A stretch of DNA of 64,000 bases from AAA044-D11 sp965268275 (GCA_965268275.1 OZ254168.1:744001-808000), one strand, 5' to 3'; counted from the stretch's first letter, positions 27,483-35,809 are shown. Numbers and translations: made by a program. Notes: generated from the sequence alone by a model not told the origin.

Positions 27483-29183
27483 TTAGCCTATCGAATGAGC
27501 ATGGAGGATTTCCCGCAATTTATCGCTCCACTGCTTACTTATTTCATCCTCTTGCAATTTTCTACCTGCTAATTCTCCAACGGGTTGTGCGATTCGAAGC
27601 GCCGATAGTGCAAAGGCATGTGAAGCTCTACTTAATTCCGCCTCGTCTATCTCCGCTTCAATCGCTAGACCTGATGCAATGATTAGTCCACGAATAATTC
27701 CGGGAAGAACTCCCGCGCCAAGATCCGGTGTTACCCACAAGCCATCTATCCGGAAAACAAAATTCGATACCGCGCCTTCGCATACTTTCCCATTTTGATT
27801 GACGATTATGAACTCGTCAAAGCCATCAACCCTGGCCTGCGTTAAAAGATTTAAGTTCGATGTGTATGGAAACTTTTTATGCAGTTTTGTTTCGGGCGCA
27901 AAATCAAGGTTTTTCACACCCACCTTGGCAGAATGCGAAGCGTCAATATATGGGTCTATCGAAACCTGAAAATTTTCACCAAAGGTAAGGCGTAATCTCC
28001 CAAGTTCAATCTGATCTAGCGAGCCAATCGCATCAAGAATTTCATAATCGCTCGGTATCTCAAACCCTAATTCACCAGCGCTCTTACGGGCCCGGCTTAA
28101 ATGCTCTTTAAACAATTGCGGCTTACCTTTTTCAACTCGGATAGTTTCAAAGAGTCCTACGCCAAATGGCCAACGATCACTTCGAAAACCGCCAGCGATT
28201 GAAAGCAACTTCGAGGCTTTCAGTTCCGTTTCTTCCCACTCTGCTGTCGCATCACTCGACCAAGTAATTCCTGCACCTGCGCCGAACTTCAACTTCTCAC
28301 CATTTCGCCAGAAGATTCGAATCGCAACACTAAGGTTTGCCGCATCTCCTTCAATCCATCCAAGTGCTCCGCAATATGGTCCACGATCACTCGATTCACC
28401 GTCAGCAATAATGTTCATCGCAGATTCTTTCGGTGCACCACTCACAGAGCCAGGTGCCAGAATCTCTTGAAAGATTTGAGCCCAGGACAAGTCAGCCCGC
28501 ACTTCACCGACCACATCAGAAACCAGATGCTCTAGCCCCGGATGTAATTCGCTTCTAAACAACTGCGAAACTTTGACGCTTCCGGCTTTGCAGATTCGCC
28601 CAAAGTCGTTACGCATTAGATCAACAATCATCACATTTTCAGCTCGGTCCTTATCCGAGAAAGCTGCTCCGGTTTCAGATAACTTACGTGTTCCCTTTAT
28701 CGGGCTTGTTTTTACATTTGACCCTTCGCGGGCCAAGAAAAGTTCGGGCGAAGCTGAAGCAATCTCAATGTCAGGTAGCCTTAAAAAGGATGCATATGGT
28801 GCTGGGTTCTTATCCAGAATCTTTGAAAAGAGCGGGGCAATTGATATCTCTTTAGATAGTTTCGTCGAAATAATCCGGCAAGCATTTACTTGATAAACAT
28901 TGCCTAACTTGATCTGCTCGCGAATATTGTTTACATATTCCTCAAACTCCGGCTGCAACATTGAACTCTGCCAAACTTCAGAAAGACCGTTCCACTCCCC
29001 GGTCTCCGGAAACGTTGCGCCCCGAATAACTGTTGAAAATTTTGCGAATAGATATCTACCCTCAAACGTTGTTGATACCGCCCAGAATCCACCATCGCTT
29101 AGTAAATCCGGATCGCTGGTCACTTCGATTAAATCGGTTGCCAGAACCCCATTCATCCAGAAGAAAGGTCGGTTCAAATCCAC
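27483..29183 (-). CDS. pabBC: Fused aminodeoxychorismate synthase component I / aminodeoxychorismate lyase
   Basis: A 566-residue fusion. Residues about 80-345 are a chorismate-binding domain (NVYQVNACR, PIKGTR with the ADC-synthase lysine, DRAENVMIVDLMRND, GSVSGAPKESAM). Residues about 350-560 are a fold-type IV PLP enzyme (GVGLFETIRV, CEGAVSNFVF, GVLPGIIRG). Together they convert chorismate to p-aminobenzoate for folate, needing a PabA glutaminase encoded elsewhere. The domain N-terminal to the chorismate core is short compared with stand-alone PabB (about 450 residues). The start is GTG 29183 with TAGCGT 6 nt upstream, so leaderless is likely. Confidence 0.9.
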   Translation of the reverse strand: MDLNRPFFWMNGVLATDLIEVTSDPDLLSDGGFWAVSTTFEGRYLFAKFSTVIRGATFPETGEWNGLSEVWQSSMLQPEFEEYVNNIREQIKLGNVYQVNACRIISTKLSKEISIAPLFSKILDKNPAPYASFLRLPDIEIASASPELFLAREGSNVKTSPIKGTRKLSETGAAFSDKDRAENVMIVDLMRNDFGRICKAGSVKVSQLFRSELHPGLEHLVSDVVGEVRADLSWAQIFQEILAPGSVSGAPKESAMNIIADGESSDRGPYCGALGWIEGDAANLSVAIRIFWRNGEKLKFGAGAGITWSSDATAEWEETELKASKLLSIAGGFRSDRWPFGVGLFETIRVEKGKPQLFKEHLSRARKSAGELGFEIPSDYEILDAIGSLDQIELGRLRLTFGENFQVSIDPYIDASHSAKVGVKNLDFAPETKLHKKFPYTSNLNLLTQARVDGFDEFIIVNQNGKVCEGAVSNFVFRIDGLWVTPDLGAGVLPGIIRGLIIASGLAIEAEIDEAELSRASHAFALSALRIAQPVGELAGRKLQEDEISKQWSDKLREILHAHSIG

Positions 29184-29189
29184 GCCCTA

Positions 29190-29195
29190 ACGCTA
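29190..29195 (-). promoter_or_regulatory. Putative leaderless -10 element for pabBC
   Basis: TAGCGT on the minus strand is separated from the GTG start by exactly 6 nt (TAGGGC). Confidence 0.5.
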
Positions 29196-29289
29196 GATGA
29201 CCAGAACCGAATCGTCCCGCTTTGGCGCTTGCCCGTTTGGTGCGCTAGATTTGCCCTCTTGATTCTGCAGAAATGTTGAATGTAAGAAT

Positions 29290-29362
29290 GCGGACGTAGC
29301 GCAGTTGGTAGCGCGGAACCTTGCCAAGGTTCAGGTCGCCGGTTCGAACCCGGTCGTCCGCT
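29290..29362 (+). tRNA. tRNA-Gly (GCC anticodon)
   Basis: A 73-nt cloverleaf. The acceptor GCGGACG pairs with CGTCCGC, the anticodon stem GAACC/GGTTC encloses loop TTGCCAA with anticodon GCC, and the T arm contains GGTTCGAACC. The discriminator base is T, usual for bacterial tRNA-Gly. CCA is not encoded. Confidence 0.95.
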
Positions 29363-29400
29363 CTGGTGCACCACATGTGACGAAAGCTGCAGGAAAAGAT

Positions 29401-29474
29401 GGTCGGATGGCCGAGAGGCGAGGCTCAGGACTGCAAATCCTGCTACACGGGTTCAAATCCCGTTCCGACCTCCA
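29401..29474 (+). tRNA. tRNA-Cys (GCA anticodon), CCA encoded
   Basis: The acceptor GGTCGGA pairs with TCCGACC. The anticodon stem CAGGA/TCCTG carries loop CTGCAAA with anticodon GCA. The T arm is CGGGTTCAAATCCCG. The body ends at the discriminator T at 29471 and the next three bases are CCA, so the 3' end is encoded, unlike the flanking tRNA-Gly and tRNA-Val. Confidence 0.95.
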
Positions 29475-29516
29475 TAATTAACTAACTCAAATTGTGGAAC
29501 TTCTTATAAGTAAGGA

Positions 29517-29873
29517 ATGTCAATGAGTGGCTTAGAGAAATCAGAACGACCTTGGGGTCGCTATGAAGTTCTTCAAGAATCCGCAACGCATAAAGTTAAA
29601 TGCATCTGGATGAAACCAGGAACCAGACTTTCATATCAGCGACACAAGCACCGCGCCGAACATTGGTTCATTGTTCAAGGCACTGGCGAGGTAACGATCG
29701 ATGGCGCAATATCTCAAGTCAAACCTGGTGACACCGTCGAATTTAAAGTCGGAGTTCTTCACCGCCTGGCAAATACTGGCAAGGATGAAATCATCTTCGT
29801 AGAAGTGCAGACTGGAAGCTACTTCGGAGAAGATGACATCGAACGCTTGGAGGATGACTTCGGTCGCGCATGA
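29517..29873 (+). CDS. Small cupin, mannose-6-phosphate isomerase type II-like
   Basis: A 118-residue single cupin. RPWGRYEVL, HKHRAEHWFIVQGTGEV and KPGDTVEFKVGVLHRLANTG match the C-terminal phosphomannose isomerase domain of ManC/AlgA-type enzymes, standing alone here. Metal-ligand histidines (H-x-H, E-H and the later H) are present. It could supply mannose 6-phosphate for GDP-mannose used by PimA; this is inference. ATG 29517 has TATAAG 6 nt upstream (near-leaderless); ATG 29523 has AAGGA 6 nt upstream, so either start is possible. It sits between tRNA-Cys and tRNA-Val. Confidence 0.8.
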   Translation: MSMSGLEKSERPWGRYEVLQESATHKVKCIWMKPGTRLSYQRHKHRAEHWFIVQGTGEVTIDGAISQVKPGDTVEFKVGVLHRLANTGKDEIIFVEVQTGSYFGEDDIERLEDDFGRA

Positions 29874-29914
29874 AATAGAAGTTGGGTAATATTCCGCATC
29901 TTAAGGTTACTTAA

Positions 29915-29986
29915 GGATCGTTGGCTCAGCGGTAGAGCACCACATTGACATTGTGGGGGTCACTGGTTCGATCCCAGTACGGTCCA
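29915..29986 (+). tRNA. tRNA-Val (GAC anticodon)
   Basis: A 72-nt cloverleaf. The acceptor GGATCGT pairs with ACGGTCC (one T-G pair), the anticodon stem CCACA/TGTGG carries loop TTGACAT with anticodon GAC, and the T arm is CTGGTTCGATCCCAG. The discriminator is A and CCA is not encoded. A -10-like TAATAT lies at 29887-29892. Confidence 0.94.
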
Positions 29987-30038
29987 CGTTTGATTAGCAA
30001 AACTCTTAAGCATTATGGCGACAAAAGAAGGAGAAATC

Positions 30039-30386
30039 TTGTCGGCACAAACTAATGCTGTTAAAGCATTCGTAGATGGTTACCGCAATCGCAATCTTGA
30101 AGCGTTTCGGCGATTCATTCATCCAGAGATGATTTGGTTTAAAACGGATGGAACGAAGCAAATCGAAGGTTCCGAGGCCTTCTTCGAACTAATCCAAAAT
30201 TCGTGGCGCAATAATCCGAACCTTAAGAACGTATCTTCGGAATGTCTCCAAATTGGAAATATCGTGACTCACTCTGAAACCTTTAGCGGTTACGAGGATG
30301 GTCGAACTGAAGAGTGGATCTGGGTTTATGAGTTCTTAGGTGAACAAATTATCAAGATGTATGGATTTCAGCCCACCGCTGATTGA
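30039..30386 (+). CDS. SnoaL/NTF2-like small protein
   Basis: About 115 residues with the NTF2-like cone pattern: an N-terminal helix with FVDGYRNRNLEAFRRFIHPEMIWF, then GSEAFFELIQNSWRNNP and a beta-rich C-terminus ending KMYGFQPTAD. Such proteins are small-molecule isomerases, hydrolases or binding domains; the substrate cannot be read from the sequence. TTG at 30039 is chosen because AGAAGGAG lies 5 nt upstream; an in-frame ATG at 30015 has no ribosome-binding site. First gene of the accessory stretch after tRNA-Val. Confidence 0.7.
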   Translation: MSAQTNAVKAFVDGYRNRNLEAFRRFIHPEMIWFKTDGTKQIEGSEAFFELIQNSWRNNPNLKNVSSECLQIGNIVTHSETFSGYEDGRTEEWIWVYEFLGEQIIKMYGFQPTAD

Positions 30387-30435
30387 CATTAAAGTTCTTC
30401 TCTCTTCAAATAGGTCCAGCAAAATGTCGCTGTTA

Positions 30436-30441
30436 TAGGAT
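30436..30441 (+). promoter_or_regulatory. Putative leaderless -10 element for the nitroreductase gene
   Basis: TAGGAT lies exactly 6 nt before the ATG at 30448. The embedded AGGA could alternatively act as a Shine-Dalgarno sequence. Confidence 0.4.
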
Positions 30442-30447
30442 TCCAAA

Positions 30448-31197
30448 ATGGTTCCAGATTCATCAAGTCCCAATGCCGAATGGGTTTCTAACTTTCTTGC
30501 TTCTCGAAGGTCCACTCGCGATTTCCTCCCCACCCAAGTCCCGCAGGAAATAATCGATCAAATTTTGACGGATGCGCTGACCGCACCAAGCTGGTCGAAT
30601 ACTCGCCCATTCAAGATTGCAGTCGCTACCGGAGATGTTAGGGATCGAATAAGCGGAGAGTTTCTCTCTCGTTGGGGCGTGCTTTCAAGAATCATGCGTA
30701 AGGGCTTGAAGAACAAGTTACGCCTTATTTATTCACGCTACGGATTACCGACTAGCAACCGAATGATTGTTAAGCCGTATGTGCCAGAGCTTCGACCAAG
30801 AGCGCAACGAGTCGGTAAAGAACTCTATGAATTATTTGGTGTTAAGCGCGGCGATCGCGATGCAAGAGATAAACAATGGGGCAAGAACTACTCGTTCTTC
30901 GGAGCACCAGTAGAGATGTTTATCTATATCCACAAAAGTCTCCATGTGTATGCCGCATCAGATGCAGGATTGATGATGGAGAATTTGATGTTGTCTGCGC
31001 ACGGTCACGGGCTTGGCACATGCGCACAAGGTGCAGTGAATATCTGGGATGACGTAGTCAGAAAAGAATTTGAAATACCTAAGGATTACCGACTTCTTTG
31101 CGGAATGGCTATCGGATATCCGAGCGATTCACCTGTGAATTCCTTCAAGGCTCACCGCATCGGATCGGAAGAAGTTTTATTCAAGCCTAAAAGGTGA
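30448..31197 (+). CDS. Nitroreductase-family FMN oxidoreductase
   Basis: A 249-residue protein with the family start (LASRRSTRDFLPTQVP, then ALTAPSWSNTRPFKIAVATG) for FMN binding, the central ASDAGLMMENLMLSAHGHGLGTC and the C-terminal MAIGYPSDSPVNSF. It reduces quinone- or nitro-type acceptors with NAD(P)H; the physiological substrate is unknown. An insertion around residues 80-130 (a basic stretch with KNKLRLIYSRYG) is longer than in minimal nitroreductases. It stands alone between the NTF2-like and metallopeptidase genes. Confidence 0.85.
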   Translation: MVPDSSSPNAEWVSNFLASRRSTRDFLPTQVPQEIIDQILTDALTAPSWSNTRPFKIAVATGDVRDRISGEFLSRWGVLSRIMRKGLKNKLRLIYSRYGLPTSNRMIVKPYVPELRPRAQRVGKELYELFGVKRGDRDARDKQWGKNYSFFGAPVEMFIYIHKSLHVYAASDAGLMMENLMLSAHGHGLGTCAQGAVNIWDDVVRKEFEIPKDYRLLCGMAIGYPSDSPVNSFKAHRIGSEEVLFKPKR

Positions 31198-31216
31198 GAA
31201 TAAGATTCATTTCAGG

Positions 31217-31228
31217 TTGTATATACAA
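31217..31228. repeat. 12-bp perfect palindrome upstream of the metallopeptidase-like gene
   Basis: TTGTATATACAA is self-complementary and lies just upstream of the candidate -10 (TAAAGT, 31240-31245). It is followed closely by AGGTAACCT, an interrupted inverted repeat. The position is suitable for an operator. Confidence 0.4.
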
Positions 31229-31239
31229 ATAGGTAACCT

Positions 31240-31245
31240 TAAAGT
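31240..31245 (+). promoter_or_regulatory. Putative leaderless -10 element for the secreted metallopeptidase-like gene
   Basis: TAAAGT lies 6 nt before the ATG at 31252. No Shine-Dalgarno sequence is present. This supports the ATG over the in-frame TTG at 31246. Confidence 0.5.
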
Positions 31246-31251
31246 TTGCTC

Positions 31252-32430
31252 ATGAAAAGTGTCGGCAAGAAGTCCTTTGCAGTAATTGCAGCAGTCTCGT
31301 TGTTCTTCGTTTCAGAGCCATCCATGGTTTCAGCGAAAAGTGCAGATATAAACAGTCGAAAATTCACAAAATGGGATTACTACTCTTACAAGTATGTAGG
31401 CGAAAAACTTCAGCGCCAGATTCTTCCATCGCAGGATTTCTCTGGATGCGAACCATGCGCTTGGACAAGCAAAGATGTGCGAACAGCGAAGAGCTTTGAT
31501 CCAATCAGAGCGCAGGCATTCAAGATGATCAAAGCATTCGGTGCAAAAAAGAAAGCTGCACTTTCGGAAATTGAATGGATGCCCACAAAAAACGTTCAAC
31601 CTTCTTTGTTCAAGATGTATAAAAAACTAAATACCGATGCGATTAACTACTGGCAAGCCGAAATCTCGAACCCACTTCCCTATCGTTTACTGATAGGAAC
31701 TGAGAAGGATCGAGCCGAAGTTAAGACAAGACTTTCCGAAACTCGCAATGGCCCGACTTCATTGCAGATGATGAACAATTTCTTTGATAGATATTCTAAG
31801 TTGCAGGATTATGAGAAGGCTCGGCCAGTTGGCGGAGGTATGCCTGGAAAAGACACATTGATTTCGAATGGTCAGGATGTTTATCTCGTTACTTACCATG
31901 TTGGTTCTTTTACTACGGACCAGAAAGTTTTTGTTACAACAACAGCACATGAAATAACCCATGTCTTGCAAATAGATAGATCAAAGAATGTTGGCTACAA
32001 CAACGAGATGCCACCTACACTCTGGGAAGGCAGCGCAGTTCTTTTTGGATCTGGCATCCCAATGTCTAATGTGGCTTGGTATAGCGATGAGCTTGATCAT
32101 CAATTGATGCGCTTCTTGAGCAACTACGCCACCAAAGTTCCGATGAAGACCGAAACTGATGCAGTGAATTTACTGATCAAGGCTGAGCGAACTGATGCGG
32201 ATGTTAGTGTCGAAGCCGGATATTACGTTGGTGCGATTCTATTTGAATGGCTTGTTGCAAAGCATGGTGTGCAAAAATTCTTGGATTTGCTGGATGCAAC
32301 AGGAACCGCACCAAGTTTTAACGATGCTACGAAGAAAACTTATGGAATAGGCAAGGATGAGGTTTATAAGCAAGCTGCTCCTTATGTCCTAAAGAACTAT
32401 CAGCGGGTGCTCAAAGTTTTCAATAGTTAG
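31252..32430 (+). CDS. Secreted gluzincin-like metallopeptidase, family not identified
   Basis: A 392-residue protein with an N-terminal signal peptide (basic MKSVGKK, hydrophobic core, cleavage plausible at VSA-KS near residue 28). It contains HEITH (233-237) and a downstream Glu in LWEGSA (259), the zinc-ligand spacing of gluzincins. The C-terminal part (AGYYVGAILFEWLVAKHG, then QAAPYVLKNYQ) resembles the helical tail of peptidase MA-like proteins. A CEPCA pair near 66-69 might form a disulfide. It is likely exported; the substrate is unknown. Confidence 0.65.
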   Translation: MKSVGKKSFAVIAAVSLFFVSEPSMVSAKSADINSRKFTKWDYYSYKYVGEKLQRQILPSQDFSGCEPCAWTSKDVRTAKSFDPIRAQAFKMIKAFGAKKKAALSEIEWMPTKNVQPSLFKMYKKLNTDAINYWQAEISNPLPYRLLIGTEKDRAEVKTRLSETRNGPTSLQMMNNFFDRYSKLQDYEKARPVGGGMPGKDTLISNGQDVYLVTYHVGSFTTDQKVFVTTTAHEITHVLQIDRSKNVGYNNEMPPTLWEGSAVLFGSGIPMSNVAWYSDELDHQLMRFLSNYATKVPMKTETDAVNLLIKAERTDADVSVEAGYYVGAILFEWLVAKHGVQKFLDLLDATGTAPSFNDATKKTYGIGKDEVYKQAAPYVLKNYQRVLKVFNS

Positions 32431-32463
32431 CGTTATGCTTGCTGGAATTGAAAGAGGAGCCGA

Positions 32464-33231
32464 ATGCTTAAGAAGGTTTTAGTTACTGGTGGCACAAGCG
32501 GCATCGGTCGCGAATTTGTAGATGTATTTGCAAAGAATGGCTTCGAGGTTTGGTTTACCTATTTTTCTGAAAATGAGAAGCCGGCTGAAGTTACTGCTTC
32601 GTATCCCAAGGGATCAGTCACTGGATTCAAATTAGATCTTGCTGATTATGCATCTATCGATTCCCTAGCATCCGCTCTTCCCTCAACTCCTGATGTATTA
32701 ATACATAATGCTGGTCTCGGTTCAAAGACCGTGGAAAAAGTTTCAAATACGCCACAAGGCCAGGCCGAAGCTTTAATTAAGGTGAACGCAATTGGAACTC
32801 TTTGGCTAAATAATCTCTTGATGCCGAAGATGCTAGAAAGAGGAAGCGGAAAAATCATTTTGCTCTCCTCTGTCGGCGGCGGAGTTACCCAATTTCCAGG
32901 ATTTAATTACGCAGATGGAATGAGCAAAGCAGCAATAGCATTTCTGGGCAGAACCTTGGGAGCAGATCTTGCTCAGACCGGGGTTGATGTTTTCACTATC
33001 TGTCCCGGGGCAACAAATACACCAATGTTCCAGGCAAGCACACTTAATCATTTAAACGCTGAAGAGCAGAAGAAAGTTATTGCCTCACTTCCTAAATTCC
33101 GATTGATAGATCCCCGAGAAATTGCTGAACTTGGTTATTTCCTTACGACAGATGCCGGAAAGTTATTACATGGCGCAGTTCTTGATGCCTCGATGGGACT
33201 CGGAGTGAATCCAGGACTACTACTGAAGTAG
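32464..33231 (+). CDS. Short-chain dehydrogenase/reductase with atypical Tyr-Lys spacing
   Basis: A 255-residue Rossmann-fold SDR: GGTSGIG nucleotide motif (9-15), NAG (82-84), Ser136 and Tyr149 with the usual 12-residue interval, and the PGATNTP region. The active-site lysine (155) is 6 residues after the tyrosine, where classical SDRs have YxxxK (4 residues); the residue at the expected Tyr position is Asp151. Activity may be altered. GAGGAG precedes the ATG. It is followed after 9 bp by a TetR gene, a common SDR-regulator pairing. Confidence 0.85.
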   Translation: MLKKVLVTGGTSGIGREFVDVFAKNGFEVWFTYFSENEKPAEVTASYPKGSVTGFKLDLADYASIDSLASALPSTPDVLIHNAGLGSKTVEKVSNTPQGQAEALIKVNAIGTLWLNNLLMPKMLERGSGKIILLSSVGGGVTQFPGFNYADGMSKAAIAFLGRTLGADLAQTGVDVFTICPGATNTPMFQASTLNHLNAEEQKKVIASLPKFRLIDPREIAELGYFLTTDAGKLLHGAVLDASMGLGVNPGLLLK

Positions 33232-33234
33232 AGT
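33229..33234 (+). promoter_or_regulatory. Possible leaderless -10 element for the TetR gene
   Basis: TAGAGT lies 6 nt before the ATG at 33241, but its TAG is also the SDR stop codon, so the match is partly forced. Confidence 0.3.
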
Positions 33235-33240
33235 TCGGCT

Positions 33241-33828
33241 ATGTCTCCAAGAATTCAAGAAGCGACAATTCGCGAGCAACGCCAGATGCGCCAGCGTCAA
33301 TTGATGGATGCCGCACTTAGTCTTGCGATGGAAGACGGAGTCGATTCTGTAACGGTTTCGGCCGTAGCAAAGCGAGCCGGATTAGCACGTTCCTCGATTT
33401 ACGAATACTTCGCATCATCCGCTGACTTAATTGCAGATCTAGTGATGGAAGAGATGGATTACTACAACAAGCGTTTACTTAAGGCCGTTGATAAAGTTGA
33501 AGATCCATTTGAATACATCAGCCTCTGGATTGAGGAAGCTTTGCAATACGTGGTAGATGGTCGACACCTTTTGGTGAAAAGTTTGAACACCGTTACGACT
33601 CCAAATTATCGAAAAGCAGATATCGCTCAGGGGCACCGAGATTTGATGGGCACAATCATCAAGCCACTAAGCGAAATTGGGTTACCTGATGTGAAACTGG
33701 GACTCGCTTATGTCCAAGCAACAATAGATGTTGCATCTGTTCGAATTGAGTCGGGCAACGACGCCGTGCAAGAGATTAACTATGCGCAGAAGTTTGCGAT
33801 TACTGGACTAAGAGAACTCGCACTTTAG
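33241..33828 (+). CDS. TetR/AcrR-family transcriptional regulator
   Basis: A 195-residue protein with an N-terminal helix-turn-helix (RQLMDAALSLAMEDGVDSVTVSAVAKRAGLARSSIYEYFASSADL, about 18-62) and an all-helical ligand-binding domain. It probably represses itself and the SDR gene located 9 bp upstream; the ligand is unknown. The ATG follows the SDR stop closely with no clear ribosome-binding site. Its 3' end overlaps the convergent hydrolase gene by 4 bp. Confidence 0.87.
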   Translation: MSPRIQEATIREQRQMRQRQLMDAALSLAMEDGVDSVTVSAVAKRAGLARSSIYEYFASSADLIADLVMEEMDYYNKRLLKAVDKVEDPFEYISLWIEEALQYVVDGRHLLVKSLNTVTTPNYRKADIAQGHRDLMGTIIKPLSEIGLPDVKLGLAYVQATIDVASVRIESGNDAVQEINYAQKFAITGLRELAL

Positions 33829-34691
33829 AAAGTTTTTAAAAGTCTTCTTGCCTGCTCCACAATTTCGTAGCGGTAACTTTCGCCAAGTGAGATATGGCCA
33901 TGACCAGGAACAAAATTTAGTTTTGCTGTAGGGATGTGTTTCGCAAGCCATTCACTGTGTGCTTTTGGGACCATGAAGTCGTCATCCCCTTGCCATACCA
34001 ATACTGGCTTATCAATCTGCGATAACTTGAATCCGAAGGACTGAACGAAAGCTAAATCATCATCCATCCAACCGTAATATCCCATCGAAAGCGCTCGACG
34101 GTAAGAAGCCGCATCAACCTCAGCTACTTCAGCAGTCAACGCGCGTTTATCTGCATCACCAATTAATCCACCAAAAGAATCAATTAAGTCCGAACCTTTA
34201 ACATTTTTGAAAGTCTCATAGTTTTTTTGCATCCAGTTTTCGATCTCTTGGGCCCCGGAAAGCGCAGCACCGAATTCTTCGTGATTCTCAGGGCCCATAC
34301 CCGCTAAGAAGTCGAGATCCGAATTACCCCATTCGCCCACTCCTGCAAGCGTTATTGCTCCAACACAGTTTGGATGTCGTGTCATATTTATTGCGTGAGG
34401 TCCGCCGCCTGACCAACCGATGGAAACAAACTTTTTGATTCCTAGAAATTCCAGCAATTCACTTTGATTATCCATATCGCTGGCAATTGTTCTATCTTTT
34501 CGGCGATCGCTTAAACCATAGCCCGGGCGACTTGCAGCCACACCTTTGACATCCGTGATCTCACTAAACCATTTCTGCCAACTAGTGCATTCACCTGGGG
34601 TTCCGTGATGGAAAAGAATCCCGGTTTGACTCTCTACATCGTTCGAAATGTAGTCAAGTGCGCGACCATCATTTAACTTTAGAATAGCCAC
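33825..34691 (-). CDS. Alpha/beta hydrolase
   Basis: A 288-residue alpha/beta-hydrolase with the oxyanion region LFHHGTPGECTSW, nucleophile elbow GWSGGGPHA, an acid candidate in QGDDDFMVP and the catalytic His in PGHGHISLG. The cap region between the nucleophile and the acid is long (about 100 residues). The substrate is unknown. The start is GTG 34691 with GGGAG 5 nt upstream. It precedes nothing obvious in its own direction and is 14 bp downstream of a GNAT gene. Confidence 0.85.
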   Translation of the reverse strand: MAILKLNDGRALDYISNDVESQTGILFHHGTPGECTSWQKWFSEITDVKGVAASRPGYGLSDRRKDRTIASDMDNQSELLEFLGIKKFVSIGWSGGGPHAINMTRHPNCVGAITLAGVGEWGNSDLDFLAGMGPENHEEFGAALSGAQEIENWMQKNYETFKNVKGSDLIDSFGGLIGDADKRALTAEVAEVDAASYRRALSMGYYGWMDDDLAFVQSFGFKLSQIDKPVLVWQGDDDFMVPKAHSEWLAKHIPTAKLNFVPGHGHISLGESYRYEIVEQARRLLKTF

Positions 34692-34705
34692 GTTATCTCC
34701 CTTTA

Positions 34706-35158
34706 CTAATCATTTGGATCTAGTGGGATTCGGTATTGAATTTTCCCAGAATCTAACGAATAAGAGTCGTAAAGCTTTCGGGCTGTCGTATTTGTCTCAT
34801 CGGTATTCCAATAAAGACGCGACGAACCTTCGCTTACGGCTATTTCCTTTACGGAATCAATTAACAGTCGGCCCAAACCTTTGCCGCGTTCGGCAGGATC
34901 AGTGAATAAATCTTCAAGATAGCAATAGTTCTTTCGAGCCCAAGTCGAATTTTGAAAAGAATAATGCGTTAATCCTTTAACTACACCATCCTCTTCAACG
35001 ACTAAACAGTGCAGATTGAAATTCTCATCAAGCAATCTTGCCCAAGTGAGCTGAGTTTGCTCTTCACTTAACTCGGTTTTATAGAACTCTAAATAGCCAT
35101 CCCATAATGGAAGCCATTGACTCTTATCTTCGGCTCTTAATGGGCGGACTATAGGCAT
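34706..35158 (-). CDS. GNAT-family N-acetyltransferase
   Basis: A 150-residue GNAT fold with the acetyl-CoA pyrophosphate loop in AERGKGLGRLLIDS and the preceding YLEDLFTDP strand; the C-terminal LYWNTDETNTTARKLYDS is typical. The substrate is unknown. TACTAT lies 6 nt before the ATG, so it is probably leaderless. It is divergent from the LysE-type exporter gene with only 48 bp between starts. Confidence 0.85.
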   Translation of the reverse strand: MPIVRPLRAEDKSQWLPLWDGYLEFYKTELSEEQTQLTWARLLDENFNLHCLVVEEDGVVKGLTHYSFQNSTWARKNYCYLEDLFTDPAERGKGLGRLLIDSVKEIAVSEGSSRLYWNTDETNTTARKLYDSYSLDSGKIQYRIPLDPND

Positions 35159-35164
35159 CTCGCA

Positions 35165-35170
35165 ATAGTA
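35165..35170 (-). promoter_or_regulatory. Putative leaderless -10 element for the GNAT gene
   Basis: TACTAT on the minus strand ends 6 nt before the ATG at 35158. No Shine-Dalgarno sequence is present. Confidence 0.55.
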
Positions 35171-35194
35171 GGAGACGCTAAGCGTTATCCCAAG

Positions 35195-35200
35195 TATCCT
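35195..35200 (+). promoter_or_regulatory. Putative leaderless -10 element for the LysE-type gene
   Basis: TATCCT ends 6 nt before the GTG at 35207. No Shine-Dalgarno sequence is present, which supports GTG as a leaderless start. Confidence 0.55.
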
Positions 35201-35206
35201 TATTCG

Positions 35207-35809
35207 GTGTTCGCGATTATCCCGGGATTTCTAGCTGGACTTTCATTAATCATCGCTATTGGCGCCCAGAATGCTTTCGTTATCCGACAAGGGCTGACCA
35301 AGAAATTTGTTTTACTTACCGTTTTAATATGTGCTTTTTCAGATGCGCTACTTATTGCCCTAGGTGCCAGCGGTCTTGGAGCTTTAATTAAGGCAAATAA
35401 AAACATATTGGAATTAGTTCGCTGGTTCGGAGTTGCTTACCTCATGTGGTTTGCCTTTAAGTCGGCAAGGTCCGCCTTTAAAAGCGCAGCCTTAAATTCT
35501 GCTGGGGAAGCTTCTGCCGATAAGAAGAGCGTGATTCTTACCGTTCTTGGGTTAACCTTTTTAAATCCACATGTTTATTTGGATACTGTTATTTTGCTTG
35601 GCAGTATTTCGAATCAATTTGGTTCGGATAAATGGTTCTTCGTTACTGGCGCAATCATCGCTAGTTTTCTCTGGTTTACATCTATTGGTTTTGGTGCAAA
35701 ATCTGCTTCGCGATTTATGTCAAGACCGATCTTCTGGAAGATTCTTGATTCACTTATCGCGGTAATCATGCTTTCAATTGCAGCATTTTTAGCGCTTTAT
35801 GATTTTTAG
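35207..35809 (+). CDS. LysE/ArgO-family amino-acid exporter
   Basis: A 200-residue membrane protein with about six helices. The N-terminal GFLAGLSLIIAIGAQNAFVIRQGL and the later LNPHVYLDTVILLGSI are hallmark LysE/ArgO segments. It exports basic amino acids such as lysine or arginine; specificity cannot be read. A LysG/ArgP-type regulator is not adjacent. The stop abuts the convergent GNAT gene with no intervening bases. Confidence 0.9.
   Translation: MFAIIPGFLAGLSLIIAIGAQNAFVIRQGLTKKFVLLTVLICAFSDALLIALGASGLGALIKANKNILELVRWFGVAYLMWFAFKSARSAFKSAALNSAGEASADKKSVILTVLGLTFLNPHVYLDTVILLGSISNQFGSDKWFFVTGAIIASFLWFTSIGFGAKSASRFMSRPIFWKILDSLIAVIMLSIAAFLALYDF

Noticed and set aside
29363..29381. Adjacent short palindromes GGTGCACC and CACATGTG between tRNA-Gly and tRNA-Cys
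   Set aside because: Eight-base palindromes are frequent; they may just be part of a processing spacer and nothing else supports a function.
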